DNA of 64,000 nucleotides. It comes from Methylococcaceae bacterium. GTDB taxonomy: Bacteria; Pseudomonadota; Gammaproteobacteria; Methylococcales; Methylomonadaceae. The stretch is taken from positions 124,001-188,000 of the forward strand of contig JABFSH010000008.1 in the NCBI GenBank assembly GCA_013140705.1. Reading direction: 5' to 3'. Under the pieces are notes generated by a model. That model saw only the letters and a list, made by a program, of their open reading frames with translations, had not been told where the DNA came from and did no database searches. Below, in pieces: positions 27,390 to 36,582 of the stretch. Every line of letters starts with the position of its first letter. Within the stretch, counting starts at the first letter, position 1. Both the position numbers and the translations under genes were made by a program.

Positions 27390-29318
27390 TTAATTGATGG
27401 TAACGTTACCAACACGTTTCTTATAGACATCGAGCCAGCTCTCAAACGCCAAAAGCACAGAAAGCAGGCTGTTATAATTGTGATGCGTAGCGGATTGCAG
27501 GTGCATCAGCTTTTCAACGCCACCCTTATCAATCACGCCCAGTTTGCACAGGCTTCCATTCAGTACCTTATCGCCTACCAGTTGCAGAAATTCTCCCTTA
27601 AACCAGTCCTTGACCGGGATATCAAAACCCTGTTTGCGACGATAGATCAGTTCGTGGGGAAGGTATTTTTCCATGGATTTTTTCAGAATATACTTTGTAA
27701 CAGGGCCCTGCGCACTGTTGCGCAACTTCATCGCCGAAGGAAGACGAAAGGCAAATTCAACCACCTGATGATCCAGAAGTGGAACGCGGGCTTCCAGAGA
27801 ATGGGCCATCGTCATTCTATCGACTTTCATCAGCATTTCATCGACCAGACGGGTTTTGAATTCGGCGTAAAGTTTCTTCTGAAGGTTGTCATTGCTTGAA
27901 AGTTGATCGTAATAATGCGCCATGAGATTGTTTTCCCAGGCTTTCAGGCAATGCAGAAAAATATCGCGACGAAAAACCCCGCTGGCGGCCAGTAAACTGC
28001 TTTGCGCCACCTGTTCGCTATATCTGAGACCTTCCGAACCACTGCGCCTGCCAAATCCTGTAAGCAGCTTGTTAAACACCGTGTTGTTGTTTCCAGCCAT
28101 TGTCGATAACGCGCCCATTACCAGATAACCCGCCGAAAATAATCCGTTTGTCATGGGATGGCGCAGATAGTCATTGTTTGTGTACCCCTGGTATCCGGCA
28201 AACAATTCGTCGCCACCATCGCCGGTTAAAACAACCTTGGTTTTTCGTGCCGCATTTTGCGCCAAATAAAAGGTAGCGTAGGCCGAACTGATGGCAAAGG
28301 GTTCATCCAGATGCCAGGCCATGCGTTCCAGATCATCCATAAAATTTTCATCGATGGTATCTGCATGATAATTCAAGTCCTTTAGGCGCGCGACTTCGCG
28401 TGCATAGCGATCCTCATCATAGTCGGCCTGTCCGGGGAAGGTCATCGAAAACGCATCGATTTGCTGACCGGGCGCCTGTTGGCGCATCAGGGATACGATC
28501 GAACTGGAATCCAGTCCGCCACTTAAAAAAGCACCCACCGGGACATCGGCAACCATGTGAAAACGAACACTGTCATTCAGCACGTCATCCAGCGCAGCGA
28601 TCTGGTTCAGCTCCTCCTGGGCATTTGTATCAATGGATGGCGCTGGTGGCGCCCAGTAGGCTTGCTCACTGACCGATCCATCCGCCGTGACCAGCAGATA
28701 ATGACCGGGAGCAAGCTTTTTGATATCGGTAAAAATACTGTCAGGCTGAGGCACCACAAGAAAACGTATGAAGCCTGCCAGCGCATTCAAATCAACATTA
28801 AGCGCAGAATAACCCGACACGGCAACGGCCTTGATTTCGGAAGCAAACACAAAAGCCTTTGCCGCCAACAGGTAATAAAAGGGCTTGATACCCACTCTGT
28901 CCCTGGCGGCAAAAAGACAATTTCTATCCCTGTCCCAGATCGCAAATGCGAACATGCCTCGCAAGTATTTCAGGCAGTCCACCCCATAAAGTCGATACAA
29001 ATTAATGATGACTTCCGTGTCGGAATGGGTTCTGCAAGGCAGGCCTTTGGCTTCAAGGTCTCTAGCCAATTCCTTATAATTGTAAATCTCGCCATTGAAG
29101 ACAATGATGACCCTGCCGTCAGCACTGATCATGGGTTGATCGGCTTCACGGGACAAATCAATGATTGACAGGCGTCGATGCCCCAAAGCCACCGAGCCCT
29201 TTAACCAATGGCCCGCGCTATCGGGCCCGCGGTGGGCAATGGCATCGGTCATTGCGGTAATGACTCCCTGGTCAGCGGGAGTCCCATCAAAATTCAATAT
29301 TCCTGCTATACCACACAT
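27390..29318 (-). CDS. Asparagine synthase-like amidotransferase 3
   Basis: This 642-aa protein has MCGIAGI with Cys2, HRGPDSAGHW, GHRRLSIIDLSREADQPM and FNGEIYNYKEL. The PP-loop is SGGLDSSSI at about residue 266, followed by GDGGDELFAGYQGY, VPLLDHQVVEFAFRLP and YRRKQGFDIPVKDWF. Both glutaminase and synthetase motifs are complete. It is the closest of the three to standard bacterial AsnB, so genuine asparagine synthesis is possible, but location at the head of a flippase/GT/methyltransferase operon favours sugar-acid amidation. Upstream is a MITE and repeat region, so the operon promoter probably lies within 29319-29450. Confidence 0.92.
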   Translation of the reverse strand: MCGIAGILNFDGTPADQGVITAMTDAIAHRGPDSAGHWLKGSVALGHRRLSIIDLSREADQPMISADGRVIIVFNGEIYNYKELARDLEAKGLPCRTHSDTEVIINLYRLYGVDCLKYLRGMFAFAIWDRDRNCLFAARDRVGIKPFYYLLAAKAFVFASEIKAVAVSGYSALNVDLNALAGFIRFLVVPQPDSIFTDIKKLAPGHYLLVTADGSVSEQAYWAPPAPSIDTNAQEELNQIAALDDVLNDSVRFHMVADVPVGAFLSGGLDSSSIVSLMRQQAPGQQIDAFSMTFPGQADYDEDRYAREVARLKDLNYHADTIDENFMDDLERMAWHLDEPFAISSAYATFYLAQNAARKTKVVLTGDGGDELFAGYQGYTNNDYLRHPMTNGLFSAGYLVMGALSTMAGNNNTVFNKLLTGFGRRSGSEGLRYSEQVAQSSLLAASGVFRRDIFLHCLKAWENNLMAHYYDQLSSNDNLQKKLYAEFKTRLVDEMLMKVDRMTMAHSLEARVPLLDHQVVEFAFRLPSAMKLRNSAQGPVTKYILKKSMEKYLPHELIYRRKQGFDIPVKDWFKGEFLQLVGDKVLNGSLCKLGVIDKGGVEKLMHLQSATHHNYNSLLSVLLAFESWLDVYKKRVGNVTIN

Positions 29319-29443
29319 AATCGGCTACTATGTTTAACTATTTGGTTTCATGCCTGTTCTATTTGCTCAGAACTCTTCGGCTACCCTCAGGAGAGCCTAC
29401 TGGAAGAGTGATAAAATCGAGCGTTAAATCAACAGCATTTTAA

Positions 29444-29654
29444 TTCTACTTTGTCAGATTTACACAGGCTCGTCATACTCGCCGGGAAGCGGGTCGACTG
29501 CATGGATGCAGGAGGTAGGGCAACGCAGGAGCAGTAGCCGAATCCAGTGCCATGGATGGCAAGCTCAAATCCATCCATGGAGTCTGGATTCCGGCAATCC
29601 ATGCCCGAATGACGATCTTGGAAAATAGTTAACATCTAATCTGACAAAGTAGAA
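29444..29654. mobile_element. MITE-like element, copy C, carrying a nested ~48-bp module
   Basis: The ends are TTCTACTTTGTCAGATTT and TAATCTGACAAAGTAGAA. Compared with copy B, a segment CGACTGCATGGATGCAGGAG ... AGTAGCCGA (about 29494-29541) is inserted between CGCCGGGAAGCGGGT and ATCCAGTGCC. Removing it restores the length and order of copy B. Confidence 0.82.
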
Positions 29655-29689
29655 TTAAGAACTTGGTAAAATAACTTAGGATAAGGATC

Positions 29690-29910
29690 CCTTTAAAAAT
29701 AACTTCCCGAAATCGCCAAACCGTTCGTGCTGAGCTTGTCGAAGCATGAATGGCTTGTCGCTACAGAGTGGAATTTTTCTGTCCATCCTTCGACAAGGCT
29801 ATCCTGAGCACAGTCGAAGGGCTCAGCACGAATGGATCAGTAACTGATTTAACTTAACACCCGTTCGCACTGAGCTTGTCGAAGTGCAATTTTTAGAGGT
29901 CTCCTTAAGA
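29690..29910. repeat. Composite repeat, left part, plus REP half with TTTTTAGAGG end
   Basis: AAAAATAACTTCCCGAAATC (29694) is followed by REP hairpins and ATCCTTCGACAAGGCTATCC, then GTTCGCACTGAGCTTGTCGA and TTTTTAGAGGTCTCCTTAAG at about 29892. The last motif also ends repeats at 33490, 34913, 40200 and 45356. The remaining spacer up to 30067 shows no gene. Confidence 0.65.
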
Positions 29911-30067
29911 TTTAGGGGGTCAGATAAAGTATTCGCCCTGTTTTGGCGGCCTTTTTCCCATCCCTCTCCCTCTGGGCTTTTAGCGCAACACGCGAATAGT
30001 TAATCCTAACACTGACACGCAATCCAAATTTAAAAGCAATAACTGTTCCATCACTAACATCCATCTA

Positions 30068-31153
30068 ATGATTAATTTAGGCACAGCAACTTTTAACACA
30101 GCCATTTTGCTGGCACTTACCCTTGGCACCATACTGTTTTTCAATTATTACCAGAGATTTGTTGTTTCTGGAGCAGAATTAGTGAAAGACAATCAGTTCC
30201 TTGAAAACTTCGGAGAGTGGGAACATTCCATCCACGCCATGACGACCGGACCCGGCATTGCCAGCCTGCATTCCGAGAATAGCTCGGAAATTGTTAATCT
30301 TAGCCAGAAAATTTCCAATATCGGCCAATACCGCCTACTCAGGCTCGCCTGTGATATCAAGGCGTCTAATGTAACACATCATAAAAATAGTTGGAATACA
30401 GCGCGGGTTATTCTGATTTTTTATAACCCGCAGGCCCAAGCCATGTATCACCTGCCGCATACATTGGCCACTTTTGAGGGCACACAGGACTGGACACATT
30501 ACGAAGGCATTTTTCAAGTCCCGGCTAACGCTTCAGCAACCGAAGTTGGCGTGCAACTGACACAGATCACAGGCACACTGAACGTCAAAAAAATCAGTTT
30601 GCGACCTGTTGCAGAAACTGAATCTTTCGGCAACATACGGAAACTTGGTCTGTTCGTATGGAGCACTGTATTATTCTGGATAACACTGCCCTTGCTGCGA
30701 TCAGCCCGGGGAAATTGCCACCGAACACTTATAATAGCGCTGGGAATCGCCATCATGTTCGGCGTACTGATGCCGGACGACATTAAAAAAGGTATTGGCA
30801 TATTTCTGTCGCCTTCCCGCATCATGGTCCCCGAATCATCACTGACAACGGCCTTTAAATTCACGCCTTTACTACCACCGCTGGATATATTCAAACTTGG
30901 GCACTTTGTTCTTTTCACCGCCCTCGCCGTTGCTGCGCGTTTCGGCAACCCCTACCCGGCATCAAGAACCGCCATACCGGCTTATTTATTTGTCTTTGCG
31001 TTGGTTACCGAGGTTCTGCAACTGTTCGTTTCTGCCCGCAGTGCACAGATGGGTGATGTTCTGATTGACAGTATGGGCATTACGCTGGGTGTTTTACTGG
31101 CGTATGTCATGCAGGTCGTTCTGGCGCACATGCCGATTAATCGTTCTCGCTGA
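30068..31153 (+). CDS. VanZ-domain membrane protein with N-terminal carbohydrate-binding-like domain
   Basis: An N-terminal helix (residues 9-27) is followed by about 150 residues of beta-rich periplasmic sequence (NQFLENFGEWEHS, DWTHYEGIFQVPANASATEV), which resembles a carbohydrate-binding jelly-roll. The C-terminus has four or five helices with the VanZ pattern: IFKLGHFVLFTALAVAARF, VTEVLQLFVSARSAQMGDVL and DSMGITLGVLLAY. VanZ-domain proteins are frequent in exosortase EPS loci but their biochemical role is not established. A membrane protein sensing or holding nascent polymer is a reasonable guess. It is monocistronic and flanked by repeats on both sides. Confidence 0.87.
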   Translation: MINLGTATFNTAILLALTLGTILFFNYYQRFVVSGAELVKDNQFLENFGEWEHSIHAMTTGPGIASLHSENSSEIVNLSQKISNIGQYRLLRLACDIKASNVTHHKNSWNTARVILIFYNPQAQAMYHLPHTLATFEGTQDWTHYEGIFQVPANASATEVGVQLTQITGTLNVKKISLRPVAETESFGNIRKLGLFVWSTVLFWITLPLLRSARGNCHRTLIIALGIAIMFGVLMPDDIKKGIGIFLSPSRIMVPESSLTTAFKFTPLLPPLDIFKLGHFVLFTALAVAARFGNPYPASRTAIPAYLFVFALVTEVLQLFVSARSAQMGDVLIDSMGITLGVLLAYVMQVVLAHMPINRSR

Positions 31154-31176
31154 AAGCGAAGGTTTCCTTGAAAACA

Positions 31177-31490
31177 TGGATTCCGTTAAAAATAACTTCC
31201 CGAAATCGTAAAAATAGCCCGGCAAGCCGTTCGTGCTGAGCCCTTCGACTGCGCTCAGGAGAGCCTTGTAGAAGCATGAATGGCTTGCCGTTTCGGAGTG
31301 AAATTTTTCCGTCCATCCTTCGACATACTCAGGACGAACGGAAAAATTTTCTCGGCACCCAATCGGTAAGATATTTTTTGCCATATCCATGGCCAATATC
31401 TTTGATGACTATCTTCCTCGCTGGAACTATAGAGCCATCCCTTAAAATAGGTTTTCGGGAAGTTATTTTTTACCAGATCCTTAGGGTATA
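31177..31490. repeat. Full composite repeat element followed by a partial one
   Basis: The full element runs about 31177-31387, from TTAAAAATAACTTCCCGAAA to CGGTAAGATATTTTTTGCCA. A second partial copy follows at 31427-31488 (AGCCATCCCTTAAAATAGGT, TTCGGGAAGTTATTTTTTAC). That ~55-bp piece recurs at 33219-33275. No gene. Confidence 0.75.
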
Positions 31491-31496
31491 ATTCTT

Positions 31497-32873
31497 TTAT
31501 TTGTTTCTCTTACGTTCTGGTGCTAACCAGCGATCGCGTAGCCAGATCGCGCCATAAGCCGCCAACAATACAATGGCAGCTTCTGCTGGAGCGCGATTAC
31601 GTGATTGCAGTGCATTAACCACTTGAGAAAAAACCCATATATAAAAAGGCAAAGCAGTAATAACTATTGCCATAGAACGTTGCAGGGAGTTTAGCAGCCT
31701 CCAATCAACAATCATTCGTAGGCTGCCTAAGAGTGCCAACAAAGTCAGAGCCGCCATAAGCATAGCGCCCACCAAAGATATTAGAAGAATTAGTCCCTGG
31801 GTTTCCAGCATGAACATAATCGTTGTTACCATGCCTTTTTTTTCAAACATAGGCCGCCACCCACCGGCACTATCAGCCTGCAAAAATTTTCGATCCACAT
31901 TACCAATCACGAAATAATCAATTGTGATGCGTTCAATACCGGATTTAAATGCAAAAACTAAAGTATCTCGGATTGTCTGGCTAATAACCGGGATTGGATG
32001 GTCGATCACAAAACGAAGATACTGCTGCGGAGAAATGCTACCTTCTTTTCCTTGCGTGAGAAACTCCTCTCTAACATGAGAGGCGCTGGCAATATCCATA
32101 GTGTCACTAATTCGCCCAATACGATTATACAAGTGATGCCTCAAATCGCGACTACCTTCACCCATGGTAAAATGGCCTGTATTTGCCAACATAAAAAGCA
32201 TCCAAACAAGGATGGGGAGAAATGCGAGTAAAAAATACTGTATCGCAGGCGTTATTTTCTTGCTTAAAAAAAGTACTAGTGTTGGAACAACCGCCCAAAG
32301 CAAAGTAATCGGCCTTGCAAAAGTAGCCAATCCGAGGGCAATTGCGCTGCCAGCAAGAAACGAATTTTTTTGTTGATCCAAGAAACGAACGAGTAACCAC
32401 AGTGAAATGACCAGCAATGGGCAGTGGATGGCTTCGGTTGAAAGCTGGTGAGGAAAAATCAAAGTATGCGGCAAAGCAAGATAAATCGTGCTGGTAGTAG
32501 CGGCCACGCCCGTTGTGAACCCCCAAAAACGCGCGATTCCATAGACTGTATAACCGGAAAAAAGCGTAAGCAAGATTTGAAAAATAATAAGTCCGTCTTT
32601 ACCTATTAAAAAAAAAAGCAAGCCATGAAATAGATAGTCTCCACCCAGTCCATTGGATAATAAGAACTCGGCATCGATACTATCGCCTTTGCTTAATGCC
32701 AACGCAACATGTTGACTTGTACCCCACCGTTCAATGGCTCGATCTGCGTTAAGAAAAACTTCAGGGTGGGTAACGTCATAAGCAAACATCAAGAGGTGTA
32801 TCACCAAGAACACGACCATAACCCTCCATGGCAAATCTTGATTTACACCAAAATCTTTTTTTGTCAGCGTCAT
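31497..32873 (-). CDS. GT-C-like integral membrane glycosyltransferase
   Basis: This 458-aa protein has about ten membrane helices. After the first helix comes a periplasmic loop with VFLNADRAIERWGTSQHVAL, whose acidic residues sit where GT-C enzymes carry the catalytic aspartate. Later segments (STIYLALPHTLIFPHQLSTE, LATFARPITLLWAVVPTLVL) fit the GT39/PMT-like architecture. Such enzymes use polyprenyl-phosphate sugars in the periplasm. No specific family motif was certain. It converges with the VanZ gene. Confidence 0.75.
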   Translation of the reverse strand: MTLTKKDFGVNQDLPWRVMVVFLVIHLLMFAYDVTHPEVFLNADRAIERWGTSQHVALALSKGDSIDAEFLLSNGLGGDYLFHGLLFFLIGKDGLIIFQILLTLFSGYTVYGIARFWGFTTGVAATTSTIYLALPHTLIFPHQLSTEAIHCPLLVISLWLLVRFLDQQKNSFLAGSAIALGLATFARPITLLWAVVPTLVLFLSKKITPAIQYFLLAFLPILVWMLFMLANTGHFTMGEGSRDLRHHLYNRIGRISDTMDIASASHVREEFLTQGKEGSISPQQYLRFVIDHPIPVISQTIRDTLVFAFKSGIERITIDYFVIGNVDRKFLQADSAGGWRPMFEKKGMVTTIMFMLETQGLILLISLVGAMLMAALTLLALLGSLRMIVDWRLLNSLQRSMAIVITALPFYIWVFSQVVNALQSRNRAPAEAAIVLLAAYGAIWLRDRWLAPERKRNK

Positions 32874-33561
32874 GTCTTAAACCTCATTTAAACTTACATT
32901 TGTAGAATACATAGAACAAACTCACTATATTGTGAATTAACAGCTGACCCGTCAGTAATTCAAAAAAACAGAACGACCGCTAACTTACCAAAGACATGAA
33001 CCATCAATCCGTTGTAGGAATGCACTTTGCCTGCGCATTCAATCCCCGTTTTTCTTCAACTCATTTGAATAATGATATTTAGTTAGAGTCTTTTCTCATA
33101 TCTTAAGCATAACCCAATGAACTGGCTATCTTTTAGCTTTTAAATCGCATTATAGTCCACTTAATGAAGATTAAGCACAGTAACCTTCATTTTATGTTAA
33201 ACCACACCACACGTGACCGGGCCATCCCTTAAAAATAGGATTTCGGGAAGTTATTTTTTTACCAGATTCATAGAGTTGTTTTATATACAACTGACTGGTA
33301 TCCTTCAAGCTTAAAAATCTATTATGACACATGAGGGCATTAGTAATGCAAAGCTACTCCGGACGAAGTAAATAATTGATTTAATCAAATAACCGTTCGC
33401 ACTCGACTGCATGGATGCAGGAAGTAGAGCACCGACAGTAGGCGCTTTAGGCGACGCATGGAGCAGTTGCCGAGAGCTTGTCGAAGTGCATTTTTTAGAG
33501 GCTCCCTTAATGTGATGGCAGCGGGGTTATCCACCCCATAAATTTATTTGGTGAATAAAAT
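32874..33561. other. Gene-free ~690-bp spacer
   Basis: It is AT-rich with no credible reading frame. It contains a ~55-bp repeat fragment at 33219-33275 shared with 31427, and a REP hairpin at 33391-33515 interrupted by a nested ~68-bp module. It must hold promoters for the divergent genes on either side, but I see no convincing boxes. Confidence 0.6.
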
Positions 33562-34548
33562 ATGCATGTAATGCAACACAACAATTCTCTTACACAAATT
33601 CCATGTCCCGCTTGTGGAACACTGCTTGCGAAAACTTTGGAAGAAATTGACCTTGATGAAGAGTTTTCTCTGTATTTCCCCAATGACAAGGAAAAAATTG
33701 ACCGGCTTAAACCCCTGTCCGCACTTGATGTTTCCAGTTATTCGATCAATCTATGCAACCAATGCAGCTTGACTTATTCAACTCCAATGAAGGGCGCGGC
33801 TTCTCCCTGGTATGAGTTCGTTTATCTTAAACTGGACTTTCATGCCAGCTATCGATGGGAATTTGATCATGTCATCGACAATGTCGACACCGGACTTTCG
33901 GTTGGTGAAATAGGCTGTGGCACCGGCATTTTCCTGGATGCCTGCCAGAAAAAGAAACTACCGGCAAGAGGCGTTGATTTTGCCAATGCATCAGTCAATA
34001 TCTGCTTAACGAAAGGACTGGATGCGGTGGCTTTGAGTGTTGAAACTGACTATTCGGAATTTATTGCCAATGACAAAAGGGATGTCATTGCTTCCTTCCA
34101 TGTCCTCGAACACCTGGAAAATCCGAACAGCCTTTTTGAACTGGCGAACCTGTGGTCAAAACCTGAAGCCACCTTATGGGTTGCAGTGCCCAGCGACACC
34201 CGCATTGATCGTTTGCTAGGGAAAAAGGATATTTTCGATGAACCACCCCACCACTTGACAAAATGGTCAAAGGAATCACTAAGGGTAATTGGCGAAAAAA
34301 ATGGTTGGGAAATGCTTGAACTGATCTATGAAACCCGCCCCTTTCGCCAACGCCTCTATGATCTTCTTGTAGAAAAGCGAGGCAACAACGAGACACCTAG
34401 TTTGAGCAATCATCCAACCCTCGGTAAATGGCTTGATCGAATCTCACGTTATGCCCAATACCCATGGCTTTATATCAACAACAAAGCCATCGTTGACTCA
34501 ATAACCGGACACTCTATGCTGGTTAGATACAGGAAATTAAAACAATAA
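33562..34548 (+). CDS. Methyltransferase with N-terminal zinc-finger-like domain
   Basis: This 328-aa protein has four cysteines in two pairs, IPCPACGT and LCNQCSL, likely binding zinc. A class I SAM domain follows with VGEIGCGTGIFLDACQ, RGVDFANASVNICLTKG, DVIASFHVLEHLENP and PEATLWVAVP. The layout (zinc ribbon + SAM domain + C-terminal extension) matches sugar C-methyltransferase-like families and the Methyltransf_13/23 group found in polysaccharide clusters. FDEPPHHLTKWSKESL is the usual post-motif segment. It is a lone plus-strand gene between repeats. The likely target is a nucleotide sugar or glycan, which is inference. Confidence 0.85.
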   Translation: MHVMQHNNSLTQIPCPACGTLLAKTLEEIDLDEEFSLYFPNDKEKIDRLKPLSALDVSSYSINLCNQCSLTYSTPMKGAASPWYEFVYLKLDFHASYRWEFDHVIDNVDTGLSVGEIGCGTGIFLDACQKKKLPARGVDFANASVNICLTKGLDAVALSVETDYSEFIANDKRDVIASFHVLEHLENPNSLFELANLWSKPEATLWVAVPSDTRIDRLLGKKDIFDEPPHHLTKWSKESLRVIGEKNGWEMLELIYETRPFRQRLYDLLVEKRGNNETPSLSNHPTLGKWLDRISRYAQYPWLYINNKAIVDSITGHSMLVRYRKLKQ

Positions 34549-34585
34549 ACACGGTTAGCGGTCTGGATCAACCGAGTTACCTATA

Positions 34586-34930
34586 AAGGGAAACTCTAAA
34601 AATTGCACTTCGACAAGCTCAGTGCGAACGGTAGTCTTTTTAAATCAGTGACTTGTCCGTTCGTACTCGACTGCAGGGATGCAGGAGGTAGAACAATGCA
34701 TGGAGCAGTTGCCAAGAGCTTGTTTAAGCATGAACCTAAAAAAATCAGTTGAAAGGCGTGAAATCCGTTCGTGCTGAGTTTATCGAAGCATGAGCTGATT
34801 TCACGACCAACCCACTGGGTAAGCATTCCAAATCCCGTACATCCTTCGACTGCGCTCAGACGAACGGGATTTGGAATGCTCAACTGATTTTTCTAGGATG
34901 AATGGATAATTTTTAGAGGTTCCCTAAAAG
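34586..34930. repeat. ~340-bp repeat block bounded by inverted TTTTTAGAGG ends
   Basis: The left end AGGGAAACTCTAAAAATT (34588) and the right end AATTTTTAGAGGTTCCCT (34909) form an inverted repeat. Inside are several REP halves and a module inserted at 34669-34716 (CGACTGCAGGGATGCAGGAG ... AGTTGCCAA). No gene; the block abuts the next coding region. Confidence 0.75.
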
Positions 34931-34991
34931 TATTAATGTATTCGACATGATCAAGGCGAACGAATTTCCTCATTTTCAACTGCTCTGATAT

Positions 34992-35813
34992 CTATGCACC
35001 CGAAGGTGGGTTGTAAAGCCCAAAACAGGCTCGAAAAAGTACTTCCAGAACGGACAGATTGCCTTTGAAGCTGCTAATTTTGGTCGGCACTTCGCCTCTC
35101 GGATAACGTCGAATCGTTGGTAGTTCCAGGCAACGATACTGCAGTTTAGGTGCTCGGTAGGACAGATAGGCGAGCAACTCATAGGTCAAAAAACAGTCAC
35201 GGAAGGGGGACACTTGTGAGTCCAGCAGCAGTTTCCGACTGTAGGCGCGAAAACCCTGGGTTGTATCGGTCCAATGAAATCCCGAGAACAGACTCAGCAT
35301 CGGCGCATGGATAAAGCGGATGGCAAAGTCCCTCGACCGGGGTGTATTTTCTGCGATACCGCCGGCTATGAAACGTGAAGCCTGAACAAAATCCACCCCT
35401 TGTGTCAAGGCATCGATGAAGCGGGGTATCGCTTCAGGATCATCCTTGTCATTACCGTCAATCGTGATAATCCCTTCATAACCCTGGCCAAGTGCAAACG
35501 CATAGGCGCAACGCAGCTGGGCGCTCAATTTCCCGGGCCCCGTCTTGACAATTAGTCCACGAACGCCGTTCTCTTGCAGTGATATCAGTTCAAGCGAACC
35601 GTCATTACTGCCACCATCGATGATTATGATGTCGGCGATCCTGTCAATTTCGAGAGCGGACATTCTTGCAAGCAGGCTTTTGATTCTTTCCCCTTCATTA
35701 ATGACGGGGATGACAATGCAGAACGAATGCAGTCGTCCGCTCCATAGTTGAATATCAAAGGCAGGAACCTGCCAGCGTGTGCGATCATCCGGGTTAATAA
35801 TGTCAGGGTTCAT
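34992..35813 (-). CDS. Glycosyltransferase family 2 (dolichyl-phosphate-mannose-synthase-like)
   Basis: This GT-A enzyme has FCIVIPVINEGERIKSLLAR, DIIIIDGGSNDGSLEL, IITIDGNDKDDPEAIPRFID (DxD region) and DTTQGFRAYSRKLL. No C-terminal membrane helices are seen. The pattern fits DPM1-type enzymes that make polyprenyl-phosphate sugars. The ATG at 35813 (MNPDIINPDD) is preferred; the frame extends to 35900 only through repeat DNA. Together with the GT-C proteins nearby it could supply lipid-linked monosaccharides for periplasmic transfer. Confidence 0.85.
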   Translation of the reverse strand: MNPDIINPDDRTRWQVPAFDIQLWSGRLHSFCIVIPVINEGERIKSLLARMSALEIDRIADIIIIDGGSNDGSLELISLQENGVRGLIVKTGPGKLSAQLRCAYAFALGQGYEGIITIDGNDKDDPEAIPRFIDALTQGVDFVQASRFIAGGIAENTPRSRDFAIRFIHAPMLSLFSGFHWTDTTQGFRAYSRKLLLDSQVSPFRDCFLTYELLAYLSYRAPKLQYRCLELPTIRRYPRGEVPTKISSFKGNLSVLEVLFRACFGLYNPPSGA

Positions 35814-35879
35814 TGGTCTTTCATTCTCTAGGTAAACTATAACTTCCTGATACAGGATCTCCTGCGGCAAGTCGTTCCA

Positions 35880-36190
35880 TACTTGAACTTTTCCATTCAT
35901 CCTTCGACAAGGCTCTCCAGAGCACAGTTGAAGGACGAACGGAAAATTTGTCTCTTAGGATTCCGTTAAAAATAACTTCCCGAAATCGCAAAAATCGCCC
36001 GGCAAGCCGTTCGTGCAGAGCTTGTCGAAGCATGAATGGCTTGCCGCTACGAAGTGGAATTTTTCCGTCCATCCTTCGACATGGCTCTCCTGAGCGCAGT
36101 CGAAGGACTCAGATATAAGGACGAACGGAAAAATTTTCTCGGCACCCAATCGGTAAGTTATTTATTGCTATATCCTTACTTTATCGTGAA
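35880..36190. repeat. REP fragment and full composite repeat element
   Basis: A REP half at 35895-35945 is followed by a full element at 35955-36176, from TTAAAAATAACTTCCCGAAA to CGGTAAGTTATTTATTGCTA. It carries the usual inner pair GCCGTTCGTGCAGAGCTTGT and its inverse. Confidence 0.8.
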
Positions 36191-36222
36191 GTTATTTTAT
36201 GGCATATCCCTTTCCCTGGTTA

Positions 36223-36582
36223 TCAAGCGACACGAGCCGTGATCAAAGCAACACCTGCGATCACCAAGGCAATTCCTGCTGCTGTAGTCCAGTAAAAGGG
36301 CTCTCGGAAAATCAACACAGAAAATAATGCAACGGTTGCAACTGCGCCTGAGGTTAACACCGGGTGCGCAACATTCAAGGGTAATCGCGCCAGCGCGGCG
36401 GCATACAGAATAAAGGCCAAACCATAAAGTCCCAAGCCCAGCCAAAACGGCCAGTTGCAAACCACGGACCGGATGGAATCGTTTAGGGAAGGGAATTTTC
36501 GCGGTGGCATCATTGCCATCTTCACCAGGACACTGGCCGACGCATTGGAGGCAATACCAAAAATCAGAATGAGCCATTTCAT
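36223..36582 (-). CDS. Small DMT/SMR-type transporter (EamA-like), 119 aa
   Basis: Four transmembrane helices are visible: WLILIFGIASNASASVLVKM, WLGLGLYGLAFILYAAALAR, HPVLTSGAVATVALFSVLIF and WTTAAGIALVIAGVALITAR. This is the SMR/EamA half-size fold, as in ArnE/ArnF, which flip undecaprenyl-phosphate-aminoarabinose. LPLNVAHPVLTSG matches the 'lpls.ayp' motif at the start of helix 3. It overlaps the isomerase gene upstream by four bases (ATGA), so it is in that operon. Flipping a lipid-linked sugar made by the nearby GT2 enzyme is a reasonable model; drug efflux is less likely here. An overlapping frame at 36197-36577 is a shadow. Confidence 0.82.
   Translation of the reverse strand: MKWLILIFGIASNASASVLVKMAMMPPRKFPSLNDSIRSVVCNWPFWLGLGLYGLAFILYAAALARLPLNVAHPVLTSGAVATVALFSVLIFREPFYWTTAAGIALVIAGVALITARVA

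Noticed and set aside
36197-36577. Alternative 126-codon frame overlapping the SMR transporter
   Set aside because: It lacks membrane-protein character and is shifted relative to the frame that overlaps ATGA with the isomerase gene.
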